The position numbers and the translations under genes were made by a program. This document shows positions 47,330 through 59,146 of a stretch of 64,000 nucleotides of DNA, piece after piece (the stretch's first letter is position 1; each line of letters begins with the position of its first letter). The stretch spans positions 1,364,001 to 1,428,000 of the forward strand of contig JAGUCH010000005.1 of NCBI GenBank assembly GCA_019096065.1, written 5' to 3'. This DNA comes from Paracyclopina nana. Its lineage: Eukaryota; Arthropoda; Copepoda; Cyclopoida; Cyclopettidae. The notes under the pieces were generated by a model that worked only from the letters and a program-made list of their open reading frames with translations, ran no database searches and was not told the origin of the DNA.

Positions 47330-49396
47330 GATTACAGCAATAAATTCCCTTGTCGGTGATGTAGAGCTACACTCGAGGATAGCATGATGCAATTGTTTCG
47401 CATCTCTCACATTTATATGCATTCCTAGAGCAGCGTTGTGCACAATTTATGGGTCAAATGAGAGAAATGACATAATTACACTTAATCATCAACGAGGATC
47501 GGAGGTGCTTAACTTGTGACCCAGATAGCCTACATTTGATTTTGGGCTGGTGGAGTTTTGAAAATGGTTAAATAATTAGCAGCCAGGCCACTTTTATGGC
47601 CACTTTTCTGCTAATTAAGCTTCACAGCAGTCATAAAGAGCCTTATTTCTTTTACAATCCTACATATAGTGTAGCTGAGCAGCCAGTCTCCCAGCAATAT
47701 AAATGTGTAGAGGTCTGGAATTCCTCGGAAAAATCCTCAAAATAGCTTAAATTGACGAAATCATATATAAAAAAGCCGCTATGGTCTGGAAATGCGCAAT
47801 CGAGTGGCGCTGATGTTTTTGTAAACAATAACAGTGAGTTTGAGCCATTCAAACGCTTCATTTGCCTTGAATTCCTTATAGCCTTATAAGTGAGGCACAT
47901 AAAAGCAGCTCTAGTGTGTATTATATGGGCCAGGCTTCTCGTTATGTGACGAAAATCAAGCCCCACAAATTGGCTCTTTGAAGGCAATAATTTTCTCCCG
48001 AGGAGAATTGTCACCTTAATGTATCTTGACTGGAGAATTGAAGGTTTCTGCGCTGCCCTGATTAGCTTCACAATGGCGGACCTCAGATGGCCCAACTGGT
48101 CTTAAATGGCAGCTAGTTCACCTTTTTTACTCTTTGTTGTCCCCATCAAGAAGAAGAAGAAGAAGTTGGCATGCAAAATGAATGCAGCGGGCTGCATTTA
48201 TGATTTATGCACTCAAGATTTCCATTGTGGTGGATAAAACAAAGGCTGCTCGCTGCATTTAAAAAAATGAGCTCTAAATTCCTGACTTGAAAGTTCCTTT
48301 TTCTGTCAACACAATTACGAGCCACTTTTACAAGAGATAATTGATAATTATCTTCCATCAAAGTCAAGCTAAGTGGCTACTTAAAAAATAATGCATTTTG
48401 GCAACTTTTCTCCTCATTATTATTGATATAAAAATGGATCAGACAGTGCTGGCCAAGGGCAACTATTTGTCAGCATCCATCATGAAATGGCAGTTTTCCC
48501 ACTTTTTCACCCAAAAAAGTTGAGCAAAAAATTGCAGAGATTCAATAATTTGACAAGATTCGTACTACACATCAGTTGGATAATCCCACGCAGATGCCAA
48601 GTTTGCCAAGTAATATTTGACTGAAGATCCATCTTAAATCGAACAATGGGAGCATGACCTGGGTTCAAATCCATTCCAAGATGGATTCCTACCAATAATA
48701 TTATCAACAAGCTGTGCTAGAGTTTGCTTTCCATCATTTGTCAACTCTGCCTGATCGAATTTTCTAGGTCAAGTGGAATTGACAAATTCAACCACTTCAG
48801 CTGCTGACTTTTGTTTTTTCGGTTCCTCAAGAAATGATGGCTTCACTAAAAAAACCAATATAGTAAATGGCTGAGGGGAGAAAGTATAGATTCTTGTATG
48901 TGGGCTTCTGAATTGATCATCATCACAACAAAAAATAAGGGCTGCTGCATGCGTACATATATATTGAGAAAAGCTGTCAAAACTTGAGACTTGAAAAGTA
49001 AACCCAGCTTGAATATTGTCAAAAAAGAGCTGCGTCATATTTGGTAATCAGATATATGAAAGTTTCCAGGCAGAGCAATTCACTGCTGCTACATGCTGTG
49101 TGGTCATTTTTTTTTCACCCATCCAAGTTTTTATAACTTTTGAGATTGCCATCAATGGTCATGAAATTCCCTCATTATTTTCCCTTTTCAAATGAAACCT
49201 TTTAGAGTCTCGAGTATGATGACAGAAAAATGGATCAGGTTTTTTTATGAAGCTCTGATCTCTTTGTACATAGCTAGCTGAAGTTCTTATCTCGTTTCTC
49301 TCCAGTTTTAGATTTGCAAAGCCCCATTAGAAACAATTGAAGCGTTCAAATCTCTTGAAAAGAACTTGCTAAGAGGATTTCTCTTGAAAAGTAGCT
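47330..49396. other. Gene-poor region
   Basis: The longest open frame (minus 48095-47652, 147 codons) starts with TTG, has no early Met and shows no family motif. A short AAG microsatellite lies at 48149-48165. No gene is called. Confidence 0.4.
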
Positions 49397-49760
49397 AGAA
49401 TTGCCTTTTTGGCTCTTTTATGAAAAACTGATCTGGCAGCCCTGACGCCGGTTAATCCAAAGCTCCATTTTATTTCTTATATTGTGGTTTTAATTGCAGT
49501 TTGAGACATTTTCTCTTAGAATTGCCTTATTGGCTTTTTTATGAAAAACTGATCTTGTAGCCCTGAAGCCAGTTAATCCAAAGCTCCATTATATTTCTTC
49601 AAATGTGGTTTTGATTGCAGGTTGATACCTTTTTCTCTAAGAATTGCCATTTTGGCTCTTTTATGAAAAACTGATCTGGCAGCCCTGAAGCCAGTTAATC
49701 CAAAGCTCCATTTTATTTCTTTTACTGTGGTTTTAATTGCAGGTTGAGACCTTTTCTCTT
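49397..49760. repeat. Three tandem copies of a 121-bp repeat
   Basis: Units begin AGAATTGCC at 49397, 49518 and 49640 and are about 121-122 bp each. They share GAAAAACTGATCT, a GTTAATCCAAAGCTCCAT stretch and a terminal GAGAC/GATACCTTTTCTCT. The copies differ by several substitutions, so the array is not brand new. Confidence 0.85.
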
Positions 49761-52700
49761 CACATGACCTGGAATGCCAATTTGATGAAATTCTTGGAGT
49801 TTTGGAATTCGTCAAACTGGAGTTGACATGGCATCTCTAGAATGCTTTTCTGAATGGCAAATAATCGTGGACATGGTTTTTCTGTTGCTAGATCTCTCAA
49901 ACCTGCCTTTGCCATTAGGTAGAAGAGGCCAATTCGCCAAGAAGCAATCAAGAGCAGTGGTAAAACCACCTTTAACACGGTTTTACTATGGGTCGTATAC
50001 CAAACCAGAGCCACGATATCAATCGAGAAACGCTTTTTTCCTCACCACAAGACCTGAAAAGCTGACTTTGCAATTAACCTCTGCTTCTTTTCGAGAGCAT
50101 GTTTTAATTTTCGTTCGAAGAATTGATTTCACATTGGGATCCAGTATATATAAGCTTCAAATGGCCCTCATTTATCACTTGGCATGTCCAACTCTGAAGT
50201 AAGGCACTTTTGAAAATCACAGCTTTAGAGCAAAAGTAGCACTCAAGATAAACAAAAGTCAGGATATGGCCATAAACCTAATTTTTATACTAGGTGTGCT
50301 CAGTGTGGTGCTCATTGCATGCAAAGTCCAAAAATCAAAGAGATTGGCCAAAGTTCAGCTTCTTGATCAAAAACCAATAATCACAAGATCGAGGCCTTGA
50401 ATGGAGCAAAAAAGAGGAGATAGAGGGCAAAATGAATTGGGTTTTTATTCAATTTTCAAACAAGGTGGTGACTGCAAGTAGGAGGGAACCTTTCTGACAA
50501 GGCTGTGAGGCCTACTAAAGAGGGGGGAGGGCATCTTTTGGCACAAGTTTTGCACGTGGCCTCCATACATAATTAGAAAGAAGACTTGACCAGCAGCAGC
50601 AGCAGCCACACTGGGCCCCCAATTGCCTACAAGTTTGAGGCAGCCCAGTGTGCACATGTGCAGGAGGATAGTTTTTCAAACTAGGCACAATCGGGCACTC
50701 AATCAACGCACACTTTATTATTGGGCTTGACGACAGCTCCAACATGGTCAGGCACACTGGAATGCAAATTCTGGATTTTGACAGGAGCCAGGTCACAACC
50801 AAAAAAAGGAGCAGTGATTTTTTGGGCACATTTGAGCCAGGACGATGAGTCATATATTTATGCTGATTTCGGTGGAAGGCCATCGTGATGTGTCATCAAT
50901 TCAAGACGCACAATTCTCATGGTTACGTGCAAAATTGCTAAATTGGACATGGAGTGATTTATGCAATATGCAGCGCATGAAACACGAAACAAATGCTAAA
51001 TGATGCTTCTAATTGCATTTCAAGATCATCTAGCATGTCGAATATATACAATGGTTGGCATGCCAAACAAGCAAAACACTCTTAAAAGACAATTAAGCAA
51101 ATGCTAGCGCGCGGGCGTGGAAGATAAGCCAGGTGGCGCTGCTATCGCCCGCCGTGCGGGCTGGGCGGCAGAGCGGCCGGCTGGGCCGTATGTAAAGCAA
51201 TATTTAGTTAAACTTTATGGGCAAGCCATTCAAGATATGGACATGATTGAGGCAGAATGAAATTAGACCAAAATTACACCGCGCATGATTATATCCTCTA
51301 TCCCATCATTGAATTTCGCTAGATTATAATCAAGCTCAAAGATGGACAAGCCAGCTCAGATTCCACCCAGATTTTAATGACTGCTCTTCTGCTGTTCTTC
51401 CCATAAAGTGCATTGATCACTTTTGGCATTGGCAGTAAATGATGTATCCTATGTAGCTTTGTCTTCCACAATCAATCACCAAGGCCTCAATGCCAGCAAT
51501 GCATGTCACAATATAGTATACACGAAGCATAGCACACTCTTTTATTTGTGGCTTATCTTTCGATCTGGAGCACCAGAAATGTTTGCTTTTGAGTGAAGGC
51601 CACAACAGCTATGTGTACTGTTGAATTTAATTTCTTGTACATCATAAAAGTGTATCCCATAAAGCTTTGATGCCTTATTTAGCAGAGAAATGATAAATGC
51701 TGGATCAAGTGCATTGAGCTCATGCTTAGAACTTGTCTCAGTTGGAACTAGGCATCTAAGCTGGTGAACCTATTTAAAAATTCTTACACATTTTTTGTGC
51801 AAGCTTTATCAAAGCAAGATCTTCACTTGTACCTTGTATTTTAAAAAGGAGGTCCAAAAAATCCTTCGTCCCAAGAAACACTGAAAAAATGTGTGTATTG
51901 ACTTTTTACTCATCACGTAGCAGAGAATTGATATGTTTGTTTAATAACGGTTTTTTCTTCTTTATCTCATTGATGTAGCCCAGCTATTATTATTATTGCT
52001 TTACACTGGCACGGTCATCCACCTGAGAAAAAATTACATTGAAAAAAACATGCTAACTCATCCTGGATACGATAGCTTGCCAGAGAAATATTTCCTTCTT
52101 TGTAATTTGTCCGCCGCTGCAGTCTAAAAAAGTGTGACGAAATGGGCCTTTGCAGTGATTGTCCAGCTCAAATAATCACTTCTTTTCAATGCTTTGCTTA
52201 GCTATTAATTAATCTTTTGCGCAGCCAATCAGAATTCAAAGCGGAGTCAGCTGACTGTCAGTGCTCAGCCAATCAGCGCTCGAGAAAGTGTCAACACAAT
52301 TTTTCGCGCCTTTTTCGTGACTCTGCCCATAAATTTTGCTGAATTCTACACATCCAGGTCAGCAATTTAGCCCATGATGAAGCACGGGGCGATCCATCAC
52401 TGCATAATGGGCCTAGGTGGGCCCAGACAATTTGCAATAAATCCCTCATGATTTCACTACGTGGGATTATCAAGCCGAAACCGCCGATATCACAGAGAAG
52501 AAAGTCTGAAGCCAGACACAATTGGTGACATCTGTCCTCCCACTCTACAGCACAGCGGGGAAATCAGTTCAAAAAATGTTTTTTTTCGCTGAGCGAGACG
52601 TCGTGATTTCGCAGTTATGCATGGAACTGACTCATATCCGGACGTTTTCCTTGTTGCCAAGGCAGAACCATCGGTCGATCCTTAAATGGAGAGTCGATCT

Positions 52701-53253
52701 CTTTTGGGACCATTGTCACACAATTGTGCACATGACACATCGAAATCTAGACACGAGGGCCAAGTCACGACTCTTTTTCAGCAGCTCGATCGTCCAAAAA
52801 ACCTCACAGCCAGACAAGACAGGCTTATATGGGCCAACAACGTACGTGCTCGCCTATACTTTTTTCGGCCTGTATCAAAAGTGCAAGATAGGGCAGCGCG
52901 TAATTAAGAATTGCAAAATAATGTAGAAGTAAAAAAAACATTCACATTTGGGCAGGAACGTTTAGTTTTTTGGCCACTTTTTCTATAGTAGTGGGCAAAA
53001 TGGAAGGCAAAAATTGATTATCATCAGCCCTTCCTTTTATGATGACTAGATTGCAATTTCGGCTGACAATAGTGAAAAAAGACAAGCTATTTCACTCAAT
53101 GCACGCTCAAGCCTTTGATTCCCCTTCAATAGACTCATTCACGTTGAAAACATGCACAGTGTTCCATCAGTAATTCAAACTGAACTGAAGTTAAACTGCT
53201 TCATATTTTTTTAAGTTGATAAATAGCGAGAGTGTCTTACTTAAAATCGATTG
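49761..53253. other. Gene-poor region
   Basis: No supported gene. A small G+C-rich island with CpGs lies at about 51105-51190 in A+T-rich surroundings and could be a promoter remnant. Frames at 49828-50202 and 52522-52926 lack motifs. Confidence 0.4.
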
Positions 53254-53567
53254 GGTGCACTTGCACTAAGAACACTTGGCTGTCTTTGCGTGCACACTCG
53301 TATTTATCAGTACGACGAGTACACCTGCACTCAACTCGCACTCGTGATTTCTTTTGCGCAACGAGAATTCGCCACTAGTGCACTCGTACTATACGTTTAG
53401 TGAGCCTAACCTGAACTTGCACCGAACGCACTCGTTACTAGGTGCATTGCACGCTCGCTGAGTTCACTCGTACTCTCAACGAGTGCACTTGCCCGCGCTA
53501 CGGTGCCAACGTTACTGAACGCACTCGTAGCCAGAAAATTTGCGATATCCCTGAGTGCACTCGTACC
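53254..53567. repeat. Degenerate GCACTCGT-rich block
   Basis: GCACTCGT occurs exactly at least five times, plus many near matches on both strands (TGCACTTGCAC, ACGAGTGCAC), within about 315 bp. Spacing is irregular, so this is a degenerate satellite-like block, not a clean tandem array. Confidence 0.7.
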
Positions 53568-53699
53568 TTAATTCAATCATTTAATTATTAAATACTCTAG
53601 CTAGGAAATTAAATTAATACACTCATGAATCACCGTAAGTCACTTAAATTTGAAGCGAATATGAGGTTCTGAAATAAGCACAATATGTGCATTATTATT

Positions 53700-53938
53700 A
53701 GGCCGTTCTCAATTCTCAATTGCCGGAAAAAGCTAAGCTAAGTTTAAAAAAAAGCTAAGCAAACGCTCAACATTTTTATCAAAGCAGCTGTTTTTTTAAA
53801 AATAAATAACTGGTTTGCGTTGGCTAAATTCGCTCAACATTTCGAAGATGCAGTTGCTTTGCTTCAAATGTTGAGCGTTTGCTTAGCTATTTTTAACTTG
53901 GCTTAGCTATTTCTGGAAATATAGTATGAGATCGGCCT
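53700..53938. mobile_element. MITE with long imperfect inverted repeats
   Basis: 239 bp. It begins AGGCCG and ends CGGCCT. The inverted repeats are about 75 bp and include AAACGCTCAACATTT and its inverse. ATT on both sides (53697-53699 and 53939-53941) is a 3-bp target duplication, as in PIF/Harbinger. Confidence 0.82.
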
Positions 53939-55617
53939 ATTGAGCCAGTTACTGGCCAAGTAAACTGCCAGCGTGTTAAATATACGCATTCTTCGAGTGT
54001 ACCCTTTTTTCCAATGGAATGTGACGCTTGAGTGGGAATCGTAGCTAAAACCGAGTAACATGAGAGGAGGAGAAGGTCGTATAATAGAAAGTCGTAGCTC
54101 AAGGTATTTAACAAGTCGTAAATCTTGGCGTTGATTTACTGACGCCATTGCATTTTTCTCGGCGATGACGCGAACGACCCAGGTCTCTTTTTCCTTGGAC
54201 CCAATTGTTAAACATGAAAGATGACTATGTTATTTGCAAACGAACGAGTCGCCAAAAAAAGAAGCCTAAGCCAGACCTGAAAAAAGGCAATAATTAGGCG
54301 AGTCCCAGAAGAGCTATAAATATCTGTTTTAATGCATCCCAAGGGTCCAATCAAGTGGAATTAAAATAATTAGTGAGCTTTACTCAGCCCGATAAAAACA
54401 TGTACAATTTTACTTGCGTTTTTTCTTGTAGCTGAGCATAGCCTTAGATGAAGTTCATCCATAAAGGGAATGATCATGATGAGGCGGTTGCGTGTCAAAA
54501 CAAGACCGAAACTGACGCCCAATAATGCATTCAATTATGGGTAATGAGAAGGACAACAAAGTGATTTATAGGTACGAGACCACCGCGAAGAAGGCGGCTG
54601 AAACCGCCATTTTGCGGCCAAAATTTCAAAGATGATGGAGGGTGGATCCAGGATAAAATTCCTGCATATCATAAAATGCCAGTAAAAGTTAATCATCTTC
54701 GACAAGGTGTCAGTCACATGTTAGACTGGCACTCCACCTATTTTACATTCACAAAAACCATTGAATACAATTACTACGTATTTGGAGTAGAGGAAAAAAC
54801 CCAGGGAGATTATTGACATGCACAAGTGATTTGCAGTTCCCTTTTGCTCCCCTTTCATTATGACCAAAATCTGATCTGAAAAGGAAATGAGATGCAAGAA
54901 AAGGAGGTTTTTTTCTGCTCAGTGCATTTGATGATACATCAGCCAGCTTTTCTTTTCATTGCTATAAACTCAATTGGACTATTTTCATTGGCTTTTGCTT
55001 TTGTAAACAAAGTGCTGCGCTCTGATTGGCTGGCGGAGTAAAAGAAGCGCGCTGTACGCGGAAGAAAAATAGTCCCTTCAATGTTTAACGATTTCCAGCC
55101 TCAATGATCACATGTAACCAGCCACACGTTGCACAATTTGAAAGATCGTTCAATTATCCTTATCATGATTTCCATTTAAAGGGTCAGTGCCATTCAAGTT
55201 GACAGGATTTCGCAGCAAGGCAAGGCTTGTGTTGTGACCTCTGCGAGCTTCCAAATTGGACTTATTTATGCAGTGTAATACTGTTCGTGAGAGAGCAAAA
55301 AACCTACACAGCTTTTTTGGTCTCCTCTCCTTAGGTTTTTCACACTGTGCTCGTGTGAAGAGCTAGTCCCATTTTTTCCATGCTTGAAAGCACTTGACAC
55401 ACTGTGAATAAAGCACCTCAAGGTGAAAAGTTCGGTGCAAAAGGCTTGAATTGCAAGATGTGGTAGTCAAGATGTCTGGCAGAAACGTTTTGTCAGCCTT
55501 CTATATACATTGCCTCATTATTCCTCAAAATTGGCCAACACTAATCAGGTCAAGTTCAGGAGCCAAAGTATTTTCATACATTTTTATTACGACTGCTGTG
55601 AACTGCTGTCCATATTA
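53939..55617. other. Gene-poor region
   Basis: A+T-rich sequence with short frames only. Nothing recognisable. Confidence 0.4.
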
Positions 55618-55840
55618 AGGCCTGGTTCACCTGCGATATTATGATCAAAATATCGAGCGATATTATGCTGATAATTGCAAATATCAGGTACTTCCAAAAA
55701 CATTTTTTAGATTTTTTCTTCGGATTCGGTCTTTTGGTACCAAAATCCATCCTACAACAGCATCTAAATTCTCAGTTTCTCAGCATTTCGCTCCGATATT
55801 TTGACAAAATATCAGCCATAATATGCAGGTGAACCATGCC
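55618..55840. mobile_element. MITE with AGGCCTGGTTCACCTGC end
   Basis: The left end AAGGCCTGGTTCACCTGC is matched at the right by GCAGGTGAACCATGCCTT (one mismatch). The inner ATATTATG/CATAATAT continues the inverted repeat. TTA lies next to both ends, giving a possible 3-bp duplication; the exact end is uncertain by one or two bases. The terminal motif resembles the element at 40194. Confidence 0.72.
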
Positions 55841-55843
55841 TTA

Positions 55844-57658
55844 GTCTTCTTGCATCCTTGAGCAAATGTTTGAATATACTTTTTTCCCTCTCTCCAGAGG
55901 ACGATAATTTTGCCCATAATTGTGAAATCAATGCGTCATTCTGCTGAGGATTTTTTCGTTCGGCAAAACATGAAAAAATGTCATCTTGCCAGAAGTGCGC
56001 AGCATCTTCGGCCATTTTTTAGTGGCACCAAAAAAGGGCAGATTTCCCCCCCAGAAAAACACGATTTCGAATCCCCATTTTAGAGGGGGAGAAACATGTG
56101 TAAGTGTCATTTTGGTCACAAACTGCTCAATTAGCCTTCATTTACGCCTTATTTGGGTTAAGTAGGCCATTTAAAAGTGAGAGTTGTAAATTGTCCTCGA
56201 CTACGAGACGTCGCCCAAAATCTTAAAACGATGAATTTATTTGGCTAAAGAATTATCAGCTCTGTATTGCAAAGCATTTGAGGCCTTCTCCACCTAAAAG
56301 GCCATATGTGCTGAAATCGAGCTCACAACCATTTATCTATGTAATGGATATACTAGTGTAGCAGCATATCCTAAATGGGCAAAAGAAAATAACAAGAAAA
56401 GGAACAAGCAACCACCTCATTACTTAGAGCGAGGAAAATTCATCATTTTTAGTGATAGAGAAGGTCTCTGTTGGCATGAGTTATCGTAGAGCTTGTCAGC
56501 AAATATGCAAGGCTCATTAGTCAGGTTGTCAATTAAAAAAAGCTAAAAATTTCCAGCCTGGACAGCAAAGCAGATTGAATAATCTGAGGCTGCAAATGGG
56601 CCTCACTTTACCCCCTGCCAAAGCAATCTGGAGCTCAGTGGCTATTAATTTAATGAGGTGGCCAGATTTAATTGCATACCAATTACTTCTTCTATTTTGA
56701 GGGGCATGAAAGTCACTTTTGATATAATACTGTAATGGAAGAGAAGTGGCACAAAACAACAGCAGGGGGCAACCCTACTACTATACTAGCTACTCTCACT
56801 CTCTCTCTACATTATATCAAAATCCACATCCACTGAGAGGCAAATACTGCTGAAAAAGTCATCTCAGGTGAACGTTTGAGTGACTGGTCAAGGAGAAATT
56901 ACTATAATTATTGAAGTTTCATTAGGCCAGGAATTTTGATAGAATATTCAGTCTAGCATGCAGCACAGAAGAACCCTTTGAGAATTCATGGCCTGTGGCT
57001 CAATTTGAGGTTAAGAAATAAATTGCTCCAATAATGAGAGGCGGATGTGAGCTCAAACACTCGGGTGGCCAATTTCCACTCATAACTCTCAATGACCCCA
57101 TGAGGCCTTGCAATAATAATTTAAATGATTCATGGAGATCCATTTCAGTAGCAGCCATTTTTCACAGTAGCAGCAGCAAGCCTAATTTTTTAATGCTCGC
57201 CTTCTGCTAGTGCAATCAGGGATGAATCAATCATTGCAAAGGGTGGAAAAAGTTGGCTCAGTCAAGGACAATGCTTTTTTGAGCCTCACATGGACCTAAC
57301 AATGGTAGTATTGTGAACTAACAGAAAAAAGCTCGATTTCATGTCTGAATAGATTTCTTAGCTTAATAGCATTTTTCAAGACTGGCTTACCTAATTTACA
57401 TCGACCTTAAAATTATAGGCTCGGATCCCTATCAAATTCAGTACTTACAAATGAACCTAACTGAAGAATCTTCTAATGCTGCCAAAAGTGACTAATAACG
57501 ATTTGAAACCTAGCAATCCTAGCTAAGCTTCAAAAGGCAAAATGCCAAAAATATGTAAAATTGAGAATGATCTTCAAACTTGTATTAGGAGGAATATGCA
57601 GTTCACAAAAAATTACTAGGCTTACCAGACTGTAAGGAGTTTAAGGGTGGGGAACGAT
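55844..57658. other. Spacer and 3' flank of the zinc-finger gene
   Basis: No gene recognised. It presumably includes the 3' UTR of the minus-strand zinc-finger gene. I saw no clear poly(A) signal close to its stop. Confidence 0.4.
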
Positions 57659-59146
57659 TCACTTCTTCTTCTTTTTTGAGGATTCAGTCTCACTTTCTCC
57701 CTTTGACACATGGTATTGCATTAGATGATCAATAATGCTGAATGGAGAGGGAGAGGCAAAATTGCAAAGCTCACAGCTCAAAACTTGTGAAGATTTGGAG
57801 CTGGTGCAGATGTTTGCTTCAATGTGGGACATCAATGAGTGCTTGTGGAAGCTCGTGAAATCACATCGGTCACATTGGTAACGTTTCTCAGACAAATGCT
57901 CGGCTCGAGCATGCTTAGCCAGTTCAACAGACTCAGCTGTTGTAAAGTCACAATTGTCACAAGTCAATTTTTCAGCCATGCTAAAAATAGGCAGCTTGGA
58001 TTTCTTTCCAGTTGGCTCTCTGTGGATTTTGCCATGAATTTGTAAAAGTGAGTTGGAATGGGTGACAAAATCGCATTTGTCACATTTAATCACATGTGTG
58101 TCTTTTTTGTGGCTGTCCAATTTGAGTGTGGTGTCAGTGGAGAAATCACAATATTGACATTTGTGCAAGAGTGCCTTTTCCTTGCTCCTCCTCTTCATTT
58201 TTTGCTTGACTTGATGAAAATCGCTTGGTTTTTTGTTCACCATTTCATCTTCAGAAGTGGAAAACAGGTCCATGTCATGAACTTCATAGCAAACATGCTG
58301 AGAAAATTCCCTTTCATCCAAAGTTTGGAAGCCACAAGCATCAGGGCAATTAAATGGCTTCTTTTGCAAGTGTACTTGCTCCATGTGCAGTGCCAACTTT
58401 TCCCTACTTGCTTCATGCTCACAAATGAGGCATTTGATTAAAGTATCATCACCAGTAGTCCTCTTGGCTGGCATTTTGTCATCTTCAAATAAAAGTGTGG
58501 TGTCATTATTGTCATTCAGCTCAAATGAATTGATAATGGCTATTTTCATCGATTCTTCGGAGGTGCAAGTGTGGCCAGCAAAAGTGGAAGCCTTCTGAGA
58601 CCTGAATCCACATTCCGAGCATTTCAGGAAAACTTCATTGGCAGCTTCCTTCTTCTTGCTCCTTGTCCTCTTTCGTTTCCTGGCAGAAAGAGGCTGACAT
58701 TCTGGATCCATTTCAGCCTTGTTGGAAGGATGCGAGTCTGAGAAATGCCTGATTAAAGAAGCTGGTGTGGGTGCAGAAAAGTCACATTTTGGGCATCGAG
58801 CCTCCATGTGGACATCTGCATGCTCATTGGCAAAATGCTCAAGAGCTTCAAGTTGGCCGAAAAAAGTCAGCTGACAGATAGAACAATAGTCATGATTTGT
58901 CACTAAATGACTCCTCCATTGGGTTTCAGTCATCAGGGATTTGACAGAACAAAACTGACAGGGTAGCTTTGTTGTTGACAAGTTTGGAGCAATGCACACG
59001 TGGTCAGTTAAAGTGGACGCGTCCTTGAACTTTTTCTGGCATTTTTGACACTCCGAGTGGCTTTTGCGGAAATGAAAGCTCATAATTGAGCGACTTTTCG
59101 ACTGATATTGGCAGAAAACGCACGAGAACTTCTCCCCCGACGGCAT
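57659..59146 (-). CDS. C2H2 zinc-finger protein with about 13 fingers, intronless
   Basis: 495 residues in one exon from a genuine ATG, ending in a poly-Lys tail. About thirteen C2H2-type units can be counted; several are degenerate, with Cys instead of the last His (H-V-C, H-T-C). Many carry the C-x-x-C-D-F signature and irregular linkers instead of the TGEKP linker of KRAB-type arrays. A basic KRKRTRSKKK segment near residue 160 is a probable nuclear localisation signal. The protein is probably a nuclear DNA-binding regulator of the REST/ZFX-like 'CDxCDF' style, but I cannot name an orthologue. Intronlessness, among spliced neighbours, could mean an old retroposed origin. Confidence 0.88.
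   Translation of the reverse strand: MPSGEKFSCVFCQYQSKSRSIMSFHFRKSHSECQKCQKKFKDASTLTDHVCIAPNLSTTKLPCQFCSVKSLMTETQWRSHLVTNHDYCSICQLTFFGQLEALEHFANEHADVHMEARCPKCDFSAPTPASLIRHFSDSHPSNKAEMDPECQPLSARKRKRTRSKKKEAANEVFLKCSECGFRSQKASTFAGHTCTSEESMKIAIINSFELNDNNDTTLLFEDDKMPAKRTTGDDTLIKCLICEHEASREKLALHMEQVHLQKKPFNCPDACGFQTLDEREFSQHVCYEVHDMDLFSTSEDEMVNKKPSDFHQVKQKMKRRSKEKALLHKCQYCDFSTDTTLKLDSHKKDTHVIKCDKCDFVTHSNSLLQIHGKIHREPTGKKSKLPIFSMAEKLTCDNCDFTTAESVELAKHARAEHLSEKRYQCDRCDFTSFHKHSLMSHIEANICTSSKSSQVLSCELCNFASPSPFSIIDHLMQYHVSKGESETESSKKKKK

Noticed and set aside
47652-48095. 147-codon minus-strand frame
   Set aside because: Starts with TTG, with no Met in its first half and no recognisable domain; best read as a chance frame.
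51105-51190. G+C-rich patch as a CpG-island promoter or structured RNA
   Set aside because: Short, with no adjacent coding exon, TATA, initiator or Pol III boxes.
52522-52926. 134-codon plus-strand frame with a second frame overlapping it
   Set aside because: TTG start, no motif, and competing frames.
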